In this document: positions 11,950 through 23,070 of the stretch, one piece after another
How the letters are laid out: each line of letters begins with the position of its first letter
Position numbering within the stretch: position 1 is the first letter of the stretch
Assembly (NCBI GenBank): GCA_015039365.1
Contig: WION01000081.1
Location: forward strand, 62,001 to 126,000
Length of the DNA: 64,000 nt
Direction of reading: 5' to 3'
DNA from: Amanita rubescens
Taxonomy: Eukaryota; Basidiomycota; Agaricomycetes; Agaricales; Amanitaceae
Made by a program: the position numbers and the translations under genes
Notes under the pieces: model-generated
The model's database searches: none
The model's input: the letters and a program-made list of their open reading frames with translations, nothing else
Told to the model about the DNA's origin: nothing

Positions 11950-13442
11950 ATGGCTGACTCTTTCTCCCGTCTGACCCAGTGTACTCGCACAAACAAACGC
12001 TCAATGCATCTTCGATCTAGCCTGGTTTACGAAACCTCGCCCTTGCGCCATATGCCGACTGTTGAAGCGCAGGGTACCGGGATATCTCAGGCTGAGAGCG
12101 CTGGCTCCGGCGATATTCTCTTCGCCATTCATAACCTTCCTTTGGAGGTCCTCAGCAAGATCTTCCTTCTTGTTCTACCCACCGACTCGGAACATCACGA
12201 AAGGTCTCATACTACACCCAGCGATCGGGGAATCCGGTTGATCAATCCTTTCCTACTTTGTTCAATATGCTCAATGTGGCGGACACTCGCGCTAGCTACG
12301 CCCCAGTTATGGAGACGAGTATTCGTCTATATCGCCCCTATAACAAATACTATCGCACGTTCGAAAGCAGACGACCTCTCTCAATGGATCCAACGCTCCG
12401 GGTCACTCCCTCTGACGTTATACCTAAACCATGCCTACCGCAAACCAACACTCCTTGACAAGACAGGTCCCATAACCCCCATTATCGACGTTTTAACTCG
12501 CTATGCGACCCGTTGGGAAGCTTTTTACCTCCAAAGTCCCGTAAGTATCGAGCGAAACTCGCGACCATTATCGGCGTATCGCTTGGGTGGATGGACCTCG
12601 TTGCGGCGTGTATCCCTTCACCAACTCTATGGCATAACAAAAGACATCGACATCAGGCTTATCCTTCCATGGGCGCAACTTACACATCTTGCAATCGACG
12701 GTCCTTTCTTTCATCTGGCAGTGGACGCTCTCAGAGAATGTCGGGAACTGACATGGCTCTCGATCCGCGGTTTTTTTGACACAACACGGTTAAGGACGTC
12801 CTCCTTTTATCTTACCCAACTTGGTCACCCTCTATTCCTCAACATTCGATCTTGACGCCGTCACTGAATTCAATTTCTTTACCGTCTCTGCGGGAAATGT
12901 TCATTTCCCAACTTATCCCGGATCCAGACGACCTCGGACCACTATTAGGTTTTCTCACTCGATCTGCATGTGCCCTTGATAAATTGGAGATCAGGCATAC
13001 ATCCTCAGAGAAGGGAGTCTTGTCCACGTCCTCGCCCACCAGTGCTGCAACTCGCTCATATCTCTGTCTATTCATGGACAATCCCGTTCACAGCCCCTTA
13101 TTGAAGATGAATTCCTCGAGCGACTATCCTTGTATCACGACAAACCATTGTGCCCCCGTTTGAGGTTCTTGGTACTTTCGGACCGTTGTCGGCCCGGATA
13201 CGCATCATCTTCAGCAGCCTTCCTGGAAATGGTGAAGTCTCGAATAGAGCTTCGTGCTGGTGATAGTCGAATTTCATTTCCTTTCGTTGAAAATGATATA
13301 TTTCACTCACGAACAAGAGCTGGAAGAAATAATCAATGGGTGCGGAATGGGTTATACCAGTGTGTCGAGAGCCCAAGAATTCCATAACCGAGTACAAAGT
13401 CTGGTTAGAAGGCCAGAGTTTGGAGATGTATTTTTCCGATAG
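11950..13442 (+). pseudogene. F-box/LRR-type protein gene, frameshifted (copy 1)
   Basis: The first frame (11950-12855, 302 codons) is typical of agaric F-box proteins: an F-box (LPLEVLSKIFLLVLP, residues about 57-71), then LLCSICSMWRTLALATPQLWRRVFV and the QRSGSLPLTLYL repeat signature. It ends at a TGA at 12853. The family sequence continues in another frame (SLPSLREMFISQ, 12890-13160), then in a third (CPRLRFLVLSDR, about 13130-13250) and again near 13254-13442. No GT-AG intron explains the switches, so the gene looks recently broken. An intact member would recruit substrates to an SCF ubiquitin ligase through Skp1. The start at 11950 gives MADSFSRL and fits the distance to the F-box; a longer frame opens at 11710 but runs through promoter-like sequence. 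Confidence 0.65.
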
Positions 13443-13669
13443 CATGGTAAGCGACTGTTCTAACTATCTGAGTTGTTTGTAATAGATGTATTTACTTCCG
13501 TGAGCACGGCTTGGTATAATTAGTCAGATTCTCAGACTCCACGAGACATACGCTCTGACTCAGTTACCATCTCACACTGGCTTGTCGCGATGCCCCCTCG
13601 AAAGCAGCATGTCAAGGTGAAAAGTTCCAAAGCTTTTAACAGCGATGTAGGTGCCCAGATGTATTATCA

Positions 13670-15105
13670 ATGGCGCGTTCATACCATGGCCAAAAACAGG
13701 CTCATACAGCTGAGTACAGAGGCCCCATCACCAGATCTCGGCGAGCCCCTGTCCAGCGCTCGCCCATTTTTAAGCTCCCCTTAGAGGTACTCAGCATGAT
13801 CTTCCTTCTTATTCTACCCAGCGACCTGGAACTCGGTGAAGAATGGCGCTTGCCACTTTCCGAGCGGAGACTCCAAGGGAGAAGCCCTCTGTTACTTTGT
13901 GCAATATGCTCAATGTGGCGAACATTCGCTTTGGCTACACCGCAGCTATGGAGGCAAATATTTATCCATATCCCGCAAGACATATCAAAGACTACTGCTT
14001 GTTCAAAAGCAGATCATCTTCTTCAACGGATACAGTGTTCTGGATCGCTACCGCTGGCGTTATACATATCTTCCGAAGGGTTCTTCGGTCATGGCTATCA
14101 GGCTGTCAGAGTAGCTTCCATCATATCTGTTCTCCAATGCAATGCCACCCGATTTGGAGCTCTGTACCTTCAAAAACCTTCAGATAACATGCTCCTGAAA
14201 ACATTCGTCCAGTCTGGGCAATCTGGACGAAGCCCGTCGCGACGACGAGTTCGTCGCCCTAACACAACGCCCCAGGAGAATCGGCTTATTTCGTGGGTGC
14301 AACTTACGCACCTCCAAATTCGCAGATCCATATTTCCTCAACAAGCGTTAATCATCTGCAAGGCATGCTCGAAACTCGTGTGGCTATCCATTAATTTCAA
14401 AGTGTCGCAACGCCCTGCGCACTCGCACAAGCCTCCCATAATACTACTACACGACTTGGTTTCCATATTCCTCAGATCAGGAACAGGCTGTCTCCCAGTA
14501 TTCACGGAGTCGATTTCTGCACCATCTCTACGAGAAATGTGTGTAGCCAGGTACTTGGATGACATCAAGAGACAGTGAATCAATTAATCACTTTCTCACG
14601 CGATCTTCCTGTACCCTTGACAGGCTAGGAGCTCGGGGGAACCTTTTCTTCAAGCGATATTATCCCCCGGCTCCTAGCGCATAGGTGCTGCAGTTTGATT
14701 ACTTCATTGATCATCCGTGAAGTTCCGGGTCAGAGCTATGATTTTCGTCCAACGCTTGACGATGAAATACTTCGGAGACTCACTTTACACCGGGGCGGTT
14801 CACTATGCCCATATTTGAATTTGTTGTGCCTTCGTGGTATCTGGGGTTCACATTCGGCAGTGCAGAGCATGATCGAATCAAGAATTTGTCCCCAGTCCTG
14901 TGCTCTGCACGATCGACTCCAGTATTTCCATTTGCAATGGGCTCGTGTCGTAGATTTTGATCAGAAACGACTGGATGAGGTTCTTAAAAGGAGCGAAATG
15001 GCGTATTCATTGGACTGGGATGGCCGCGGTGGCTCAGCCTCTGGTTGGCCACAAGGAGGGACGTACTCCCAGGATATCTATTGCACTGGATTACGAAACT
15101 GGTGA
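13670..15105 (+). pseudogene. F-box/LRR-type protein gene, likely decayed (copy 2)
   Basis: A 302-codon frame (13670-14578) carries the F-box LPLEVLSMIFLLILP, LLLCAICSMWRTFALATPQLWRQIFI and QCSGSLPLALYI, plainly paralogous to the copy just upstream. It stops after APSLREMCVARYLDD. Family-like sequence continues in a different frame at 14695-15105 (DDEILRRLTLHRGGSLCPYLNLLCLRG), with stops between, so the C-terminal LRR part is disconnected. An overlapping frame from 13590 (MPPRKQHVKVKSS) could be the original N-terminus, one frameshift away. The SCF substrate-receptor role is inferred. Short expression of the first 302 codons cannot be excluded. Confidence 0.6.
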
Positions 15106-16099
15106 GAGCCAAGGAAACCAGTAGTATACTCTTTCTAAAGTGTACATCATAGGTATTGTGAGTCTTGACTTCCCAAAGATCCAACATCGAAGTCATTGTG
15201 CTGGCTGTTTAATCCGGACGTGGAAAGATCCTTCAAGTCAAAGGAAGCGATTAGTTTTTAGTTATATAGATAGAGTCAACTTGAGTATATGATCGATCTC
15301 AGCCTGTTCAATGTCAGCAATAATTTGACCGACATCCTCGTCAGCTCGAGCAAGCCGATTCAACTGTGCCATACGCTAAATGTCCTATAGGCGGTCTGTC
15401 TGAGTTCGAGCGACTTGATAGTCTCCCCGCGAACTGTGTCCGCTCATCCCCGACTCTCGACCGCAGCACCATGCGGCTGCATCGGCACTTCGTGGATGAA
15501 TTGGAATAACTGCCCGTCCTTTCTGCTAAATGATCATCTTTCAATATCGGTTTGTTTGACATCGTTCCTATACGGAGTCATATATTCACTTCTCAAATAG
15601 TAGCAACCCTTCATCTATTCTTCGTGTGCTTTCCGATTTCAATTCTTTGCGAAGCACTGCCTGCGAATCAGATGTCATCTCTGAAAATGATCTCCGGTTT
15701 GGACTTTAGAATGCAGAGAAGGGGGCGGTCAAAGTGGCTCTCAGCGTCTCCCTGGCATTTACACTGGAACTCACTGAAGGACGTTCTTTCATCTCCGTAA
15801 GCGAGGGCTTATAGAAGATTGGCAGCATCTTTGCCTGATTTAGGTATTCTTAGATCTTTACTCTGATCATCTGCTTTGATTCATCGTTCTTCTCGATCTT
15901 TACGACTCGATGAGGTTAATTTCAATGGACAATAACGATACGACATCGTGGAGAGAATTCTGGTATTTATTCAAGTCCCTCGTGATATGTTTCTGTATTA
16001 ATATTGTCAGTCCACGCCGAAAACACAGTGCTTACATACCGGTCATGGACGTTGACAACGTTGAACGCCTCAGTCGACTGTGTTTGCCTTTGTTTAGTG
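15106..16099. other. No supportable gene
   Basis: About 1 kb between F-box copy 2 and the chimeric pseudogene. Small frames only (up to about 80 codons). Fragments such as SESDVISENDLRFGL near 15665-15710 look as if they were once coding, but I cannot assign them. Confidence 0.4.
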
Positions 16100-17345
16100 A
16101 CCTCCGTTTGCCATATCTCCGTTCCCACTCTTGTCTCTGAGCGTCCACAAGCTGGCTTTCTTCTAACGAAGTTGACATTCACCTTCCACCTCGAGCAAAA
16201 TGAAAAGCCAAGATACTTCATCTGTACAACTCGAAATTTCTCGAATGAAATAGAAATTGTCGGGTGCGTCGATCTCTCCGCTCCAGAGTCACTAGCATTC
16301 TTCGTCAGCGCTAACGCGTTCAAAGAATACAGTCCGCAGCAGCAGCGTAACATGTCAGCCCCAAACAATGGCGCGTGGCTTACGGTGACGAGGAGAAACG
16401 GATATGATCCAACCCAGCACGTGGACCAGCGTAGTGCTTTAGCCGCCATTACCACGTCGGCGGTTCGAAGCTCGAGGTGCTGCTGCCAACGCGCACCTAG
16501 TCCTACTGCCCCCTAGACATCACCCCGTGGCAATGGATCTATGCCCGCCAGCTCGACGACGCCCGCACACAGTGGATCTCTCGTTTCCACTTCTTCCTCC
16601 GGAGCAGACAGGTGCCTTTACCACCCGTCGCTGATGGAATCAGCGAATATTGAGTGCAGCCGAAAAAAACACTGCTCAGGGCCTAGTGAAGAGGCACCGC
16701 CACCTGAACGGATACGTCAGCGATTGGTTGGTTAGTGCGAGCAGCAGCGCGGGAGGCGGGGCACCTCCCTCCATTGCACGTCTTCGCTGAGACTTTGGCG
16801 TTGATGTCTCGGCCGCCACAGGAGCATATCAAGGAGGCGCGGGAGGAAGACGCGCGTGTTTCGCCTGATGGCGATGCCTTCGGAGGGTGAGGAGAAGGTG
16901 AAGTTGAGGAAGCCGACGTGCGGGATCCTATCAGAGCAGAGCACTTTTACCTGATGGCAATGGACAACGGGTGTTGAGCGCAGCGAGGAAAAGCCTTGCT
17001 CAGGGCCAAGTATGAAGCTCAGGATTCCGCTTTGAGCGGGGAGGCGCCACCGATGTACCTGAACGGATACGTCAGTGCTCCTATCCAGTGCTATTAGCAT
17101 CACCGGCGGGGCACCTCTGGAATGTCGTACACGTCTTCACCGAGACGGGTCTCCGTTGCCTCGGCCTCCGCAGGAGGAAGACGTTCGGGCGTCGCAGATG
17201 GCGATGAATCCTTTGGAGGTCGAGTCGGGAAAGTCGAAGCAGCAGCAGGCAGCCGATGGCTGGGATGGTGGGTGATTGGACGATTGCGAATCCACCTCCA
17301 TTACGGCCGAAACTGCTTGGAGATTGAGCGCTTGAGTGGTGAAGT
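16100..17345 (+). pseudogene. Chimeric pseudogene A: Apn1 5' part fused to arrestin tail
   Basis: Positions 16100-16325 align by eye with exon 2 and its flanking introns of the Apn1 gene at 26080-26365: CACAAGCTG, TTCTTCTAA, GACATTCACC, GCCAAGATACTT and AGCGCTAACGCGTTC are shared with small changes. Directly after GCGTTC the sequence changes to arrestin exon 9 (CAGCAGCGTAA, GCGCGTGGCTTAC, compare about 9835-9880). It then runs through degraded arrestin exon 10 (GGATCTCTCGTTTCCACTTC near 16562; GGATACGTCAG; CGAAACTGCTTGGAGATTGAGC near 17308-17330). There are many stops and frameshifts. The arrestin C-terminal part occurs twice inside it. It cannot encode a working protein. Confidence 0.75.
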
Positions 17346-18150
17346 TATGTTATGATCTAGTATTGCTTTTTGGTTTACGTTCATCTCTTGCGTTTTCTCA
17401 CTGAAAGCAAGGCTGTTGCTGTATGGGCCTCATACACTGTTATTTCTCCCCTTGCGTAGTCTCTGTTCTCCAAATCTAGTTAACGTTCACGCTTTCTTTT
17501 TTTAGTTTACTAGTTTGCATACCCACCTGCACAATGTACATCCCAGTCTCTCGTTTGCGTTTACTGCTACTATTCCTCACACTACTTCATACTTCTAGTA
17601 ATCAGCTGCACGAACATAAAATTATTAGACTCGTGCGTGTGCCAGCGAGTGTGGCTTTCCTTTTGGCACTCGAGCGAGATTAGGGTTTTCTGTATACGGT
17701 CGGTCTCATCTTTCTATCGCTTCACTGGCCAATGACCGACTTCTTTCTCGAGTCCTTACCAGTTTACTCGCACAGATTAACGCTCAAGGCTTCTTCGATC
17801 CGAACTTCTCGCCCCGCACCATGCTGACTGTTCAAGCGCAGGGTACCGGGCTATCTCAGGCTGAAAGCGCTGGCTCCGGCGATATGCTCGGCGCCATTCA
17901 TAACCTTCCTTTGGAGGTCCTCAGCAAGATTTTCCTTCTTGTTCTACCCACTGACTTGGAACTTCACAAAGAGTCTCATACTATGCCCAATCGGAGAACC
18001 CGGATGATCAATCCTTTCCTGCTTTGTTCCATATGCTCGATGTGGCGGACACTCGCGCTAGCTACGCCCCAGTTATGGAGACGAGTGTTCGCCTATATCC
18101 CATCCGAGGCCCGTATAACAAATGCTATCGCATGTTCGAAAGCAGATGAC
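16540..18150 (+). repeat. Segmental duplicate of arrestin 3' end + spacer + F-box 5' end
   Basis: This block is collinear with about 10900-12385. It carries the arrestin C-terminal coding remnant, the 3' spacer (GTTATGATCTAGTATT, TAACGTT(T/C)ACGCTTTC, TTTACTAGTTTGCATACC) and the F-box start region (CAGGGTACCGGG, ATAACCTTCCTTTGGAGGTCC). Gene order and strand are the same. The homology stops abruptly near 18150, inside the F-box coding region. Confidence 0.8.
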
Positions 18151-18153
18151 TGA
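17821..18153 (+). pseudogene. Truncated F-box gene (copy 3, from segmental duplication)
   Basis: A 110-codon frame beginning MLTVQAQGTGLSQ carries the F-box LPLEVLSKIFLLVLP and LLCSICSMWRTLALATPQLWRRVFAYI. It is very close to copy 1 at 12053-12385 but ends at a TGA just where copy 1 continues SKADDLSQWIQRSG. Sequence after 18153 is unrelated to copy 1, so the 3' two thirds were lost or replaced. If expressed it would be little more than an F-box without a substrate-binding part. Confidence 0.7.
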
Positions 18154-18217
18154 TCGGTCCAAAATTCAGAGCCGCCTATGCCCTTAAAGTCGAACGTTGC
18201 GGTCCTTGGGCGGTACA

Positions 18218-18726
18218 CTACCCAATCGTGATTGGTTCTTCCCAGCCTTCCAACGATCTCACCCAACCACCAAACGCTCTACTATCAACATCACCCAAAC
18301 TGCCTCCTTGCGCTTCAGCACCACCCTCGATGGTCAAGTTTTTCTCACCGCCGAGAAAAATATGTCTCCCGGAATAAATGATATCATCCATCCCAGGCAT
18401 ATACACAAATCCATAGTCCGTGTATGCGGATTGGATTCGCGATACGTAAGGCTGGCTCAGGTCAGGTCAATACTTGTCCTTATCTCGAACAACAAGGCGC
18501 CACAGTTGATCCTGTATCGTGGGATATCGCGCCTGGATGCTGTAACGCGCAATGGAATGTTATCACATGCTCCATCCATCGACATAATCAACATATGCAC
18601 ATCATCTGATATAATCTCTGTTAACACGACGTTCAAACGTTTACGTTCAATGTTCAACCTAATAACAACGTTAACAAAAGGGTAAAGTAAGGCCATGTAG
18701 GATACTAATTCGGTTGTGCGAAGCAA
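18218..18726 (-). other. Possible gene remnant on minus strand, unrecognised
   Basis: Two minus frames sit next to the breakpoint of the truncated F-box gene. One (18457-18726) contains SDDVHMLIMSMDGACDNIPL. The other (18218-18406) contains MYMPGMDDIIYSGRHIFLGG and GGSLGDVDSRAFGGWVRSLE. Their composition looks like protein and a short intron could join them, but I do not recognise the family and no convincing start was found. They may be a fragment that replaced the missing F-box 3' end. Confidence 0.25.
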
Positions 18727-18967
18727 GTCAAGGCGAGGTCCGAAGGATCGAAATGCACTATGATAACGCTGAGCGGCCGAATGTCACGAATGCCGACTGC
18801 AACCGAAAGGCACCTAAACCGCATGCCCATCACGAATCAAATACGAGTATCCAATCAATTTTCGGCGAAGCTTGAATTGCGTCAGCAATCAGTTATTGCA
18901 TCCGAATTCCAGCGCACAGCTTTCTGGCAGCTTTGCCTTCAGCTTCAACATCCCTCCAGAACTTCCT

Positions 18968-20702
18968 ATGAAATTCAGATTCCCTGGCAAAAAACGCAAT
19001 GCCATCGCTGCGAGCCCGGCCATACCTGAGCAGCGCACGCGACTCAGCTTCATGGACCTTCCAGTCGAGATACATCACTACATTGTCACCGAGGTATGTG
19101 TGCTCATGTTCTGTAGCTACGGGATCTGATTGACCGTTCGTATTCTCGTAGTTCGTAGGGAATTTAGGCACGACTTGTGATGAAATCAAAGCTCTCCGCC
19201 TTGTCTGCAGACGGTTCGACGCAATTGTTAAACCTAGGGTGTATTCTTCCCGTATCAAAACATTCCACCCTTCCGATGAGGATTTATTGTCCAATGTGCA
19301 CCAGCTCCTGACTCTCTTGTCTTCAAAACCAAATGAGCAATTGAACGTGACGACGGCCCTTTTCATTCGAACTTGGTACTGGCTTGATGGAGACAGCATT
19401 ACGATACCTTTTCGTGAAGTACCCTTGATTGGTTACATACTTCTGAATGCCGCGAGCATCGTCTTTTTCTATTTTGTCACCCCAATCATGCACCCGCGGA
19501 TTGTGCCCACAATACTGTTCAATGCTGCCCTGCGTACTTTTGCAAAACTCAGGCTTTATGTGCCCTGCGCGCCCAAGTTCAATTTACCCAATGTTTCCTG
19601 CGTTGTGTACGTCGTGCGTTATATTTTCGGAAAAATGGCTGATTGTATCTTAGATGGAGCGTGCATCTCAATGATCCGAAGTGGATAATCTCTCGCACAG
19701 CGAAACTACTCCGACGATTGCCTCGACTCAGTGAACTTCTCCTTGTCATGGATGAAGCCTTGAAGGAGTTCAACTACCTCGTCAAGTGCTTCTCCAAGCT
19801 GCACAATTTGCGCAAGCTCGGGTTCAGATTTTATCACGAATTTCCAGAGGGCTTGTTATACCGTCCTCCGGACCTCGACTTTAACCTTCCCCGAATTAAT
19901 GCAGCTGGGAAGATCATTGCGGCAAACTCCAACTTAACGCATCTAGAAGTGACACATTCTTGGCCTGATGTCGAAAACATTGACCTTACACAAATGCTTG
20001 CATATGTACCTGCCGATTACCCCCTAAAACTGGAGCACATGTCCCTTTCTCATCCCTTCCGTAACTTGGCAGCTCTTGCACCTCATATCCGCTCCTTGAC
20101 TTCCATCGATATCGCTGACTCCCGCATCTTGAACGAGTTGCTGAGACAAGGCATATTTCCTCCAACCATAACGTTAAAGGAAATAGACCAACTTGCAATC
20201 GAATATCTCGACCATCATCCTCGCATTATCAGCCTAACGATATTGTATCCCTACCATGAGTCATTCTGTTCTACCACAGTGAGAATCCTGTCTCGTCACT
20301 CCAAATCCTTAACACGCCTTGGGATTTTCTATGAGGTTCTGTGTCAATGTATCCATCAAACGGAAAATGAGTTGGCGTTTCTCAAGTGCACAAATCTTAA
20401 GCAGCTGGTTCTTTATTATCATGATTCTGAATTGAGTAATATCGACAGGCGGATGGTAGGTTTGGCTCGTGGTCTAGATTCTTATCACATACTAAACACG
20501 ATTTCAACAGGGGACATTATTGTTGGTAATTGCGTACCTTCCGGACTCACTTACGCTGGTGGTCAACCAAACTTGGGCTTGTGAATTGTGGACTAAGTTC
20601 TGTCGCGAATCTCAGAATCCGTTTTTACGTAACTTAGCGAGCCGTATTGTGTTCGAGCACAACAAGCTTGCGTATAGTTTCTTGAGTCGAGAATGGTGGT
20701 AG
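18968..20702 (+). CDS. F-box-type protein, 4 exons, intact
   Basis: Exons 18968-19093, 19152-19606, 19654-20455 and 20511-20702 give 524 residues with no internal stop. All three introns are GT-AG, 47-58 bp, and the joins keep frame. The N-terminus is basic (MKFRFPGKKRNAIAASP), then comes an F-box-like start, LSFMDLPVEIHHYIVTEF, followed by the second half TCDEIKALRLVCRRFDAIVKP. The remainder is leucine-rich with irregular LRR-like segments (LPRLSELLLVM, LHNLRKLGFRFY, SNLTHLEVTHS, LTRLGIFYEVL). The last exon ends in CRESQNPFLRNLASRIVFEH. It differs from the three F-box copies upstream and is the only intact F-box gene here. Expected role: substrate receptor of an SCF ubiquitin ligase; substrate unknown. 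Confidence 0.78.
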
Positions 20703-20939
20703 GCTTGTCCCCTCGCGGGATCCACTTATACAATAGAGTGCTGCACGTAGGAATAGCTTATGAATGTACCAAAGTAAACCGTTCCATTCTCGTTCTGTCT
20801 TGCAAAATGGTTTCAGCGTGCGACAAAGATAATACGTTGATTACGATTGCTTTATCTTGATATAGCCTTTCGCTAATAAGTACGTGATTTCTGTAGAGTA
20901 TGAAGACAATGTTCGTTCCAATTTTGAGTGGTACAGTAG

Positions 20940-21295
20940 TAGACAAATTGAGTTTGTGTATAAGGAACTCTTAACGTCGTCCTGAACTTGCCTCCGAACA
21001 TTTTCTGGTACAGGCCTCTGAATGCTTGAAATCTGTCGCTGGTTGTAAGCATGCGGATTAAATTGGACGAACGAAGATTCACCGCATACGTGATAGCCGT
21101 CCAGTTCCGCTTTCCGGCTTCTTGCAAGACCCCGGTCTCTGGCGCAGACCCCTCGACAGCCCGGGGCAGTATGATGCGCACGACTCCTCCTCACGTCTTT
21201 TTCGCCGACGCCAGCTCCTCTTCCGGCGTCTGCAAGAGCCCTGCTACGTCTTCTTGTTGTTGGTTGCACTGCTGAACCGGGATCAAGAGGAAATT
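20940..21295 (-). pseudogene. Decayed internal fragment of the deubiquitinase gene (antisense)
   Basis: Read on the minus strand, this piece follows 46715-47050 of the deubiquitinase gene. It contains CAACAAGAAGACG, an EAGKRNWTAITYA match to EVGKRNRTVVTRT, a degraded version of the intron after it, then KMFGGKFRTTLRVPY, identical to the intact protein in this stretch. Frames are broken, so it is a relic of a duplication placed in reverse orientation 25 kb from the intact gene. Confidence 0.75.
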
Positions 21296-21299
21296 CTCA

Positions 21300-22870
21300 T
21301 CCCTCAACATCGAAATATCACTTCACCGCATTGAACCAACCCATCTCCATTCGCAGAATATAAACATCATCCACAAAGAAAAAGAGGCTCACGGACGAAC
21401 GTCGGCGGCACGACATCGGGAAACCCATTGTCGTTATTGGCCAGGTTGCGAGGTCCGGTCGTCACGCCGGCCCCAGCAGCATCACGATGGCTCGAAAGCG
21501 TGATGTGTGCGGCTCACTAAACGCGCGTCCGTGATTAGAGAAGGCGCGGCAGTAGATATCCTCATGACATGACGTTTGACGTGATTGGAGGGATGCCCAT
21601 GATTATTCGAGTACCAGAGCAGGAGGAGGTGAAGTCGTGGTCGATACGATTGCTGCGGTTGCTCCACGACAGAGGTAGAACGGTAGACGGGTCTGTTGCG
21701 GCTGAAGTGTACCCTTTCCTTTTGCCCTCGTCTTCCTTTTCTTCGTCCTGCTTAACCTCTTCGCCAACTGCTCCTATGCCGTCACTTTCATCGACGAAAC
21801 GTCAGACGGCAGTGATACTTTTTTTAAACATCCTTCGTCAAAGTAAAGTGTGAAGTTGGAACGAAGTCCTCTGAACGGCAGATGACAGAAGAGATGGTGA
21901 GGATGAGGAAGGGATGCGAGAGCTACGTTCTTGGTCGTGTCTGGAATTTAGGGTGCTTGTTGTCGCGGTAGTTGAGCATTGCAGAGGGTCCGGTAGAGGG
22001 TCTAGCTGAGTTCTTTCACTGGCCCGTGGAGGTGACTGGATGAATTCGGCTGGGTCTGCCGCTGATGGTGACGATGAAACAAGCACCGTTATCGCTGCTC
22101 GCAGTTTATGTAAGTGCCATCTCGTTGTTGTGCACATCATAAATCCACAAGCTCTGTCCAGAAGGGTCTGCAAAACTCAAGCTTTACCTTCCCGTTTCGC
22201 AGTTTAACGTCTCTTGCATTAAATTTATTGTGTACGTTTTGAATTAACGATATTCCCTAAAAAAACATTTATTGAATGCGTCTTAGATGTGGACTGGTGA
22301 CGACCCGCAGTCGATAATATCCCCATCAGAGCTGTCAAAGAGGTCGTGTTACTTCATGAACCTCCCATTTCATTGCCAAAGATGATTGTAGAGCTGGCAC
22401 TACCGATGGAAGAACCTATCTCAAGCGCATGCAGCAGTCGAAACGCGGTAAGTCGCGCAATAAGCGATTGAGTCGATGCTCATGACCATAGAGCCTGGCG
22501 GCCTTCTGGAAGCTTTTTAAGCTTGGTTTTGAATTTATAGGAGACGGTTCAGCAGGCGTCCTCAGCTCCGAGTTCCCAATCTTTTAAAGCTTGTTGGAAC
22601 GCAAAGGGTCGGTGGATAGACTCTAGATCGCTTATCTTTAGATCCTTTACGGCAAGGCGACGACGTCCGTCCTTCAATGCTACTCTGCAATTCAATTCGA
22701 ATCATGGCTTGCGAAATCGTGCAACAGATAATTTAAGAAAGCGAATGTTAGTGACGAATATGATCAGCAATCTATGGTTCGTTTAGACTTTTTTCACGCC
22801 GGATTCTAGCTAAACAAATTTTGTCAGAACGAAAATTGCTACCCGATACCTACCATTTCTGAGGTCCATA
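21300..22870. other. No supportable gene
   Basis: About 1.6 kb of frames up to 111 codons with low-complexity composition. It may include more of the decayed deubiquitinase copy (the minus strand near 21840-22170 is Ser/Pro-rich, as that protein's N-terminus is), but I could not align it. Confidence 0.4.
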
Positions 22871-22874
22871 CGGG

Positions 22875-23070
22875 GAAAATCGATGCAGATGTCTCGAGTA
22901 TAGTGTGAATCCGGCGGCAAGCCTTTGGGTTTCCTGTCCAGCAGTCAGTCGCAGGTTTAAACATTCCTCTTGGTCAGCGCTAACATGTTCAAAGAGTATG
23001 ACCGGGGCAGTTCGCAGCCCAAACAAGGGCGCATGGCTTACGCCGACAAGAGAAACAGATACATAGAGTG
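22875..23070 (+). pseudogene. Chimeric pseudogene B: Apn1 intron/exon fused to arrestin fragment
   Basis: TCGAGTATAGTG...GCAGTCAGTCGCAGGTTTAAACATTCCTCTTGGTCAGCGCTAAC matches Apn1 from exon 2 through intron 2 into exon 3 (26245-26365). After GCTAACATGTTC it continues AAAGAGTATGACCG and AGCCCAAACAAGGGCGCATGGCTTACG, matching arrestin exon 9 near 9850-9880. This is the same fusion as in chimera A, with the same AAAGA(A/G)TA filler after the Apn1 part. It is short and has no coding capacity. Confidence 0.72.
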
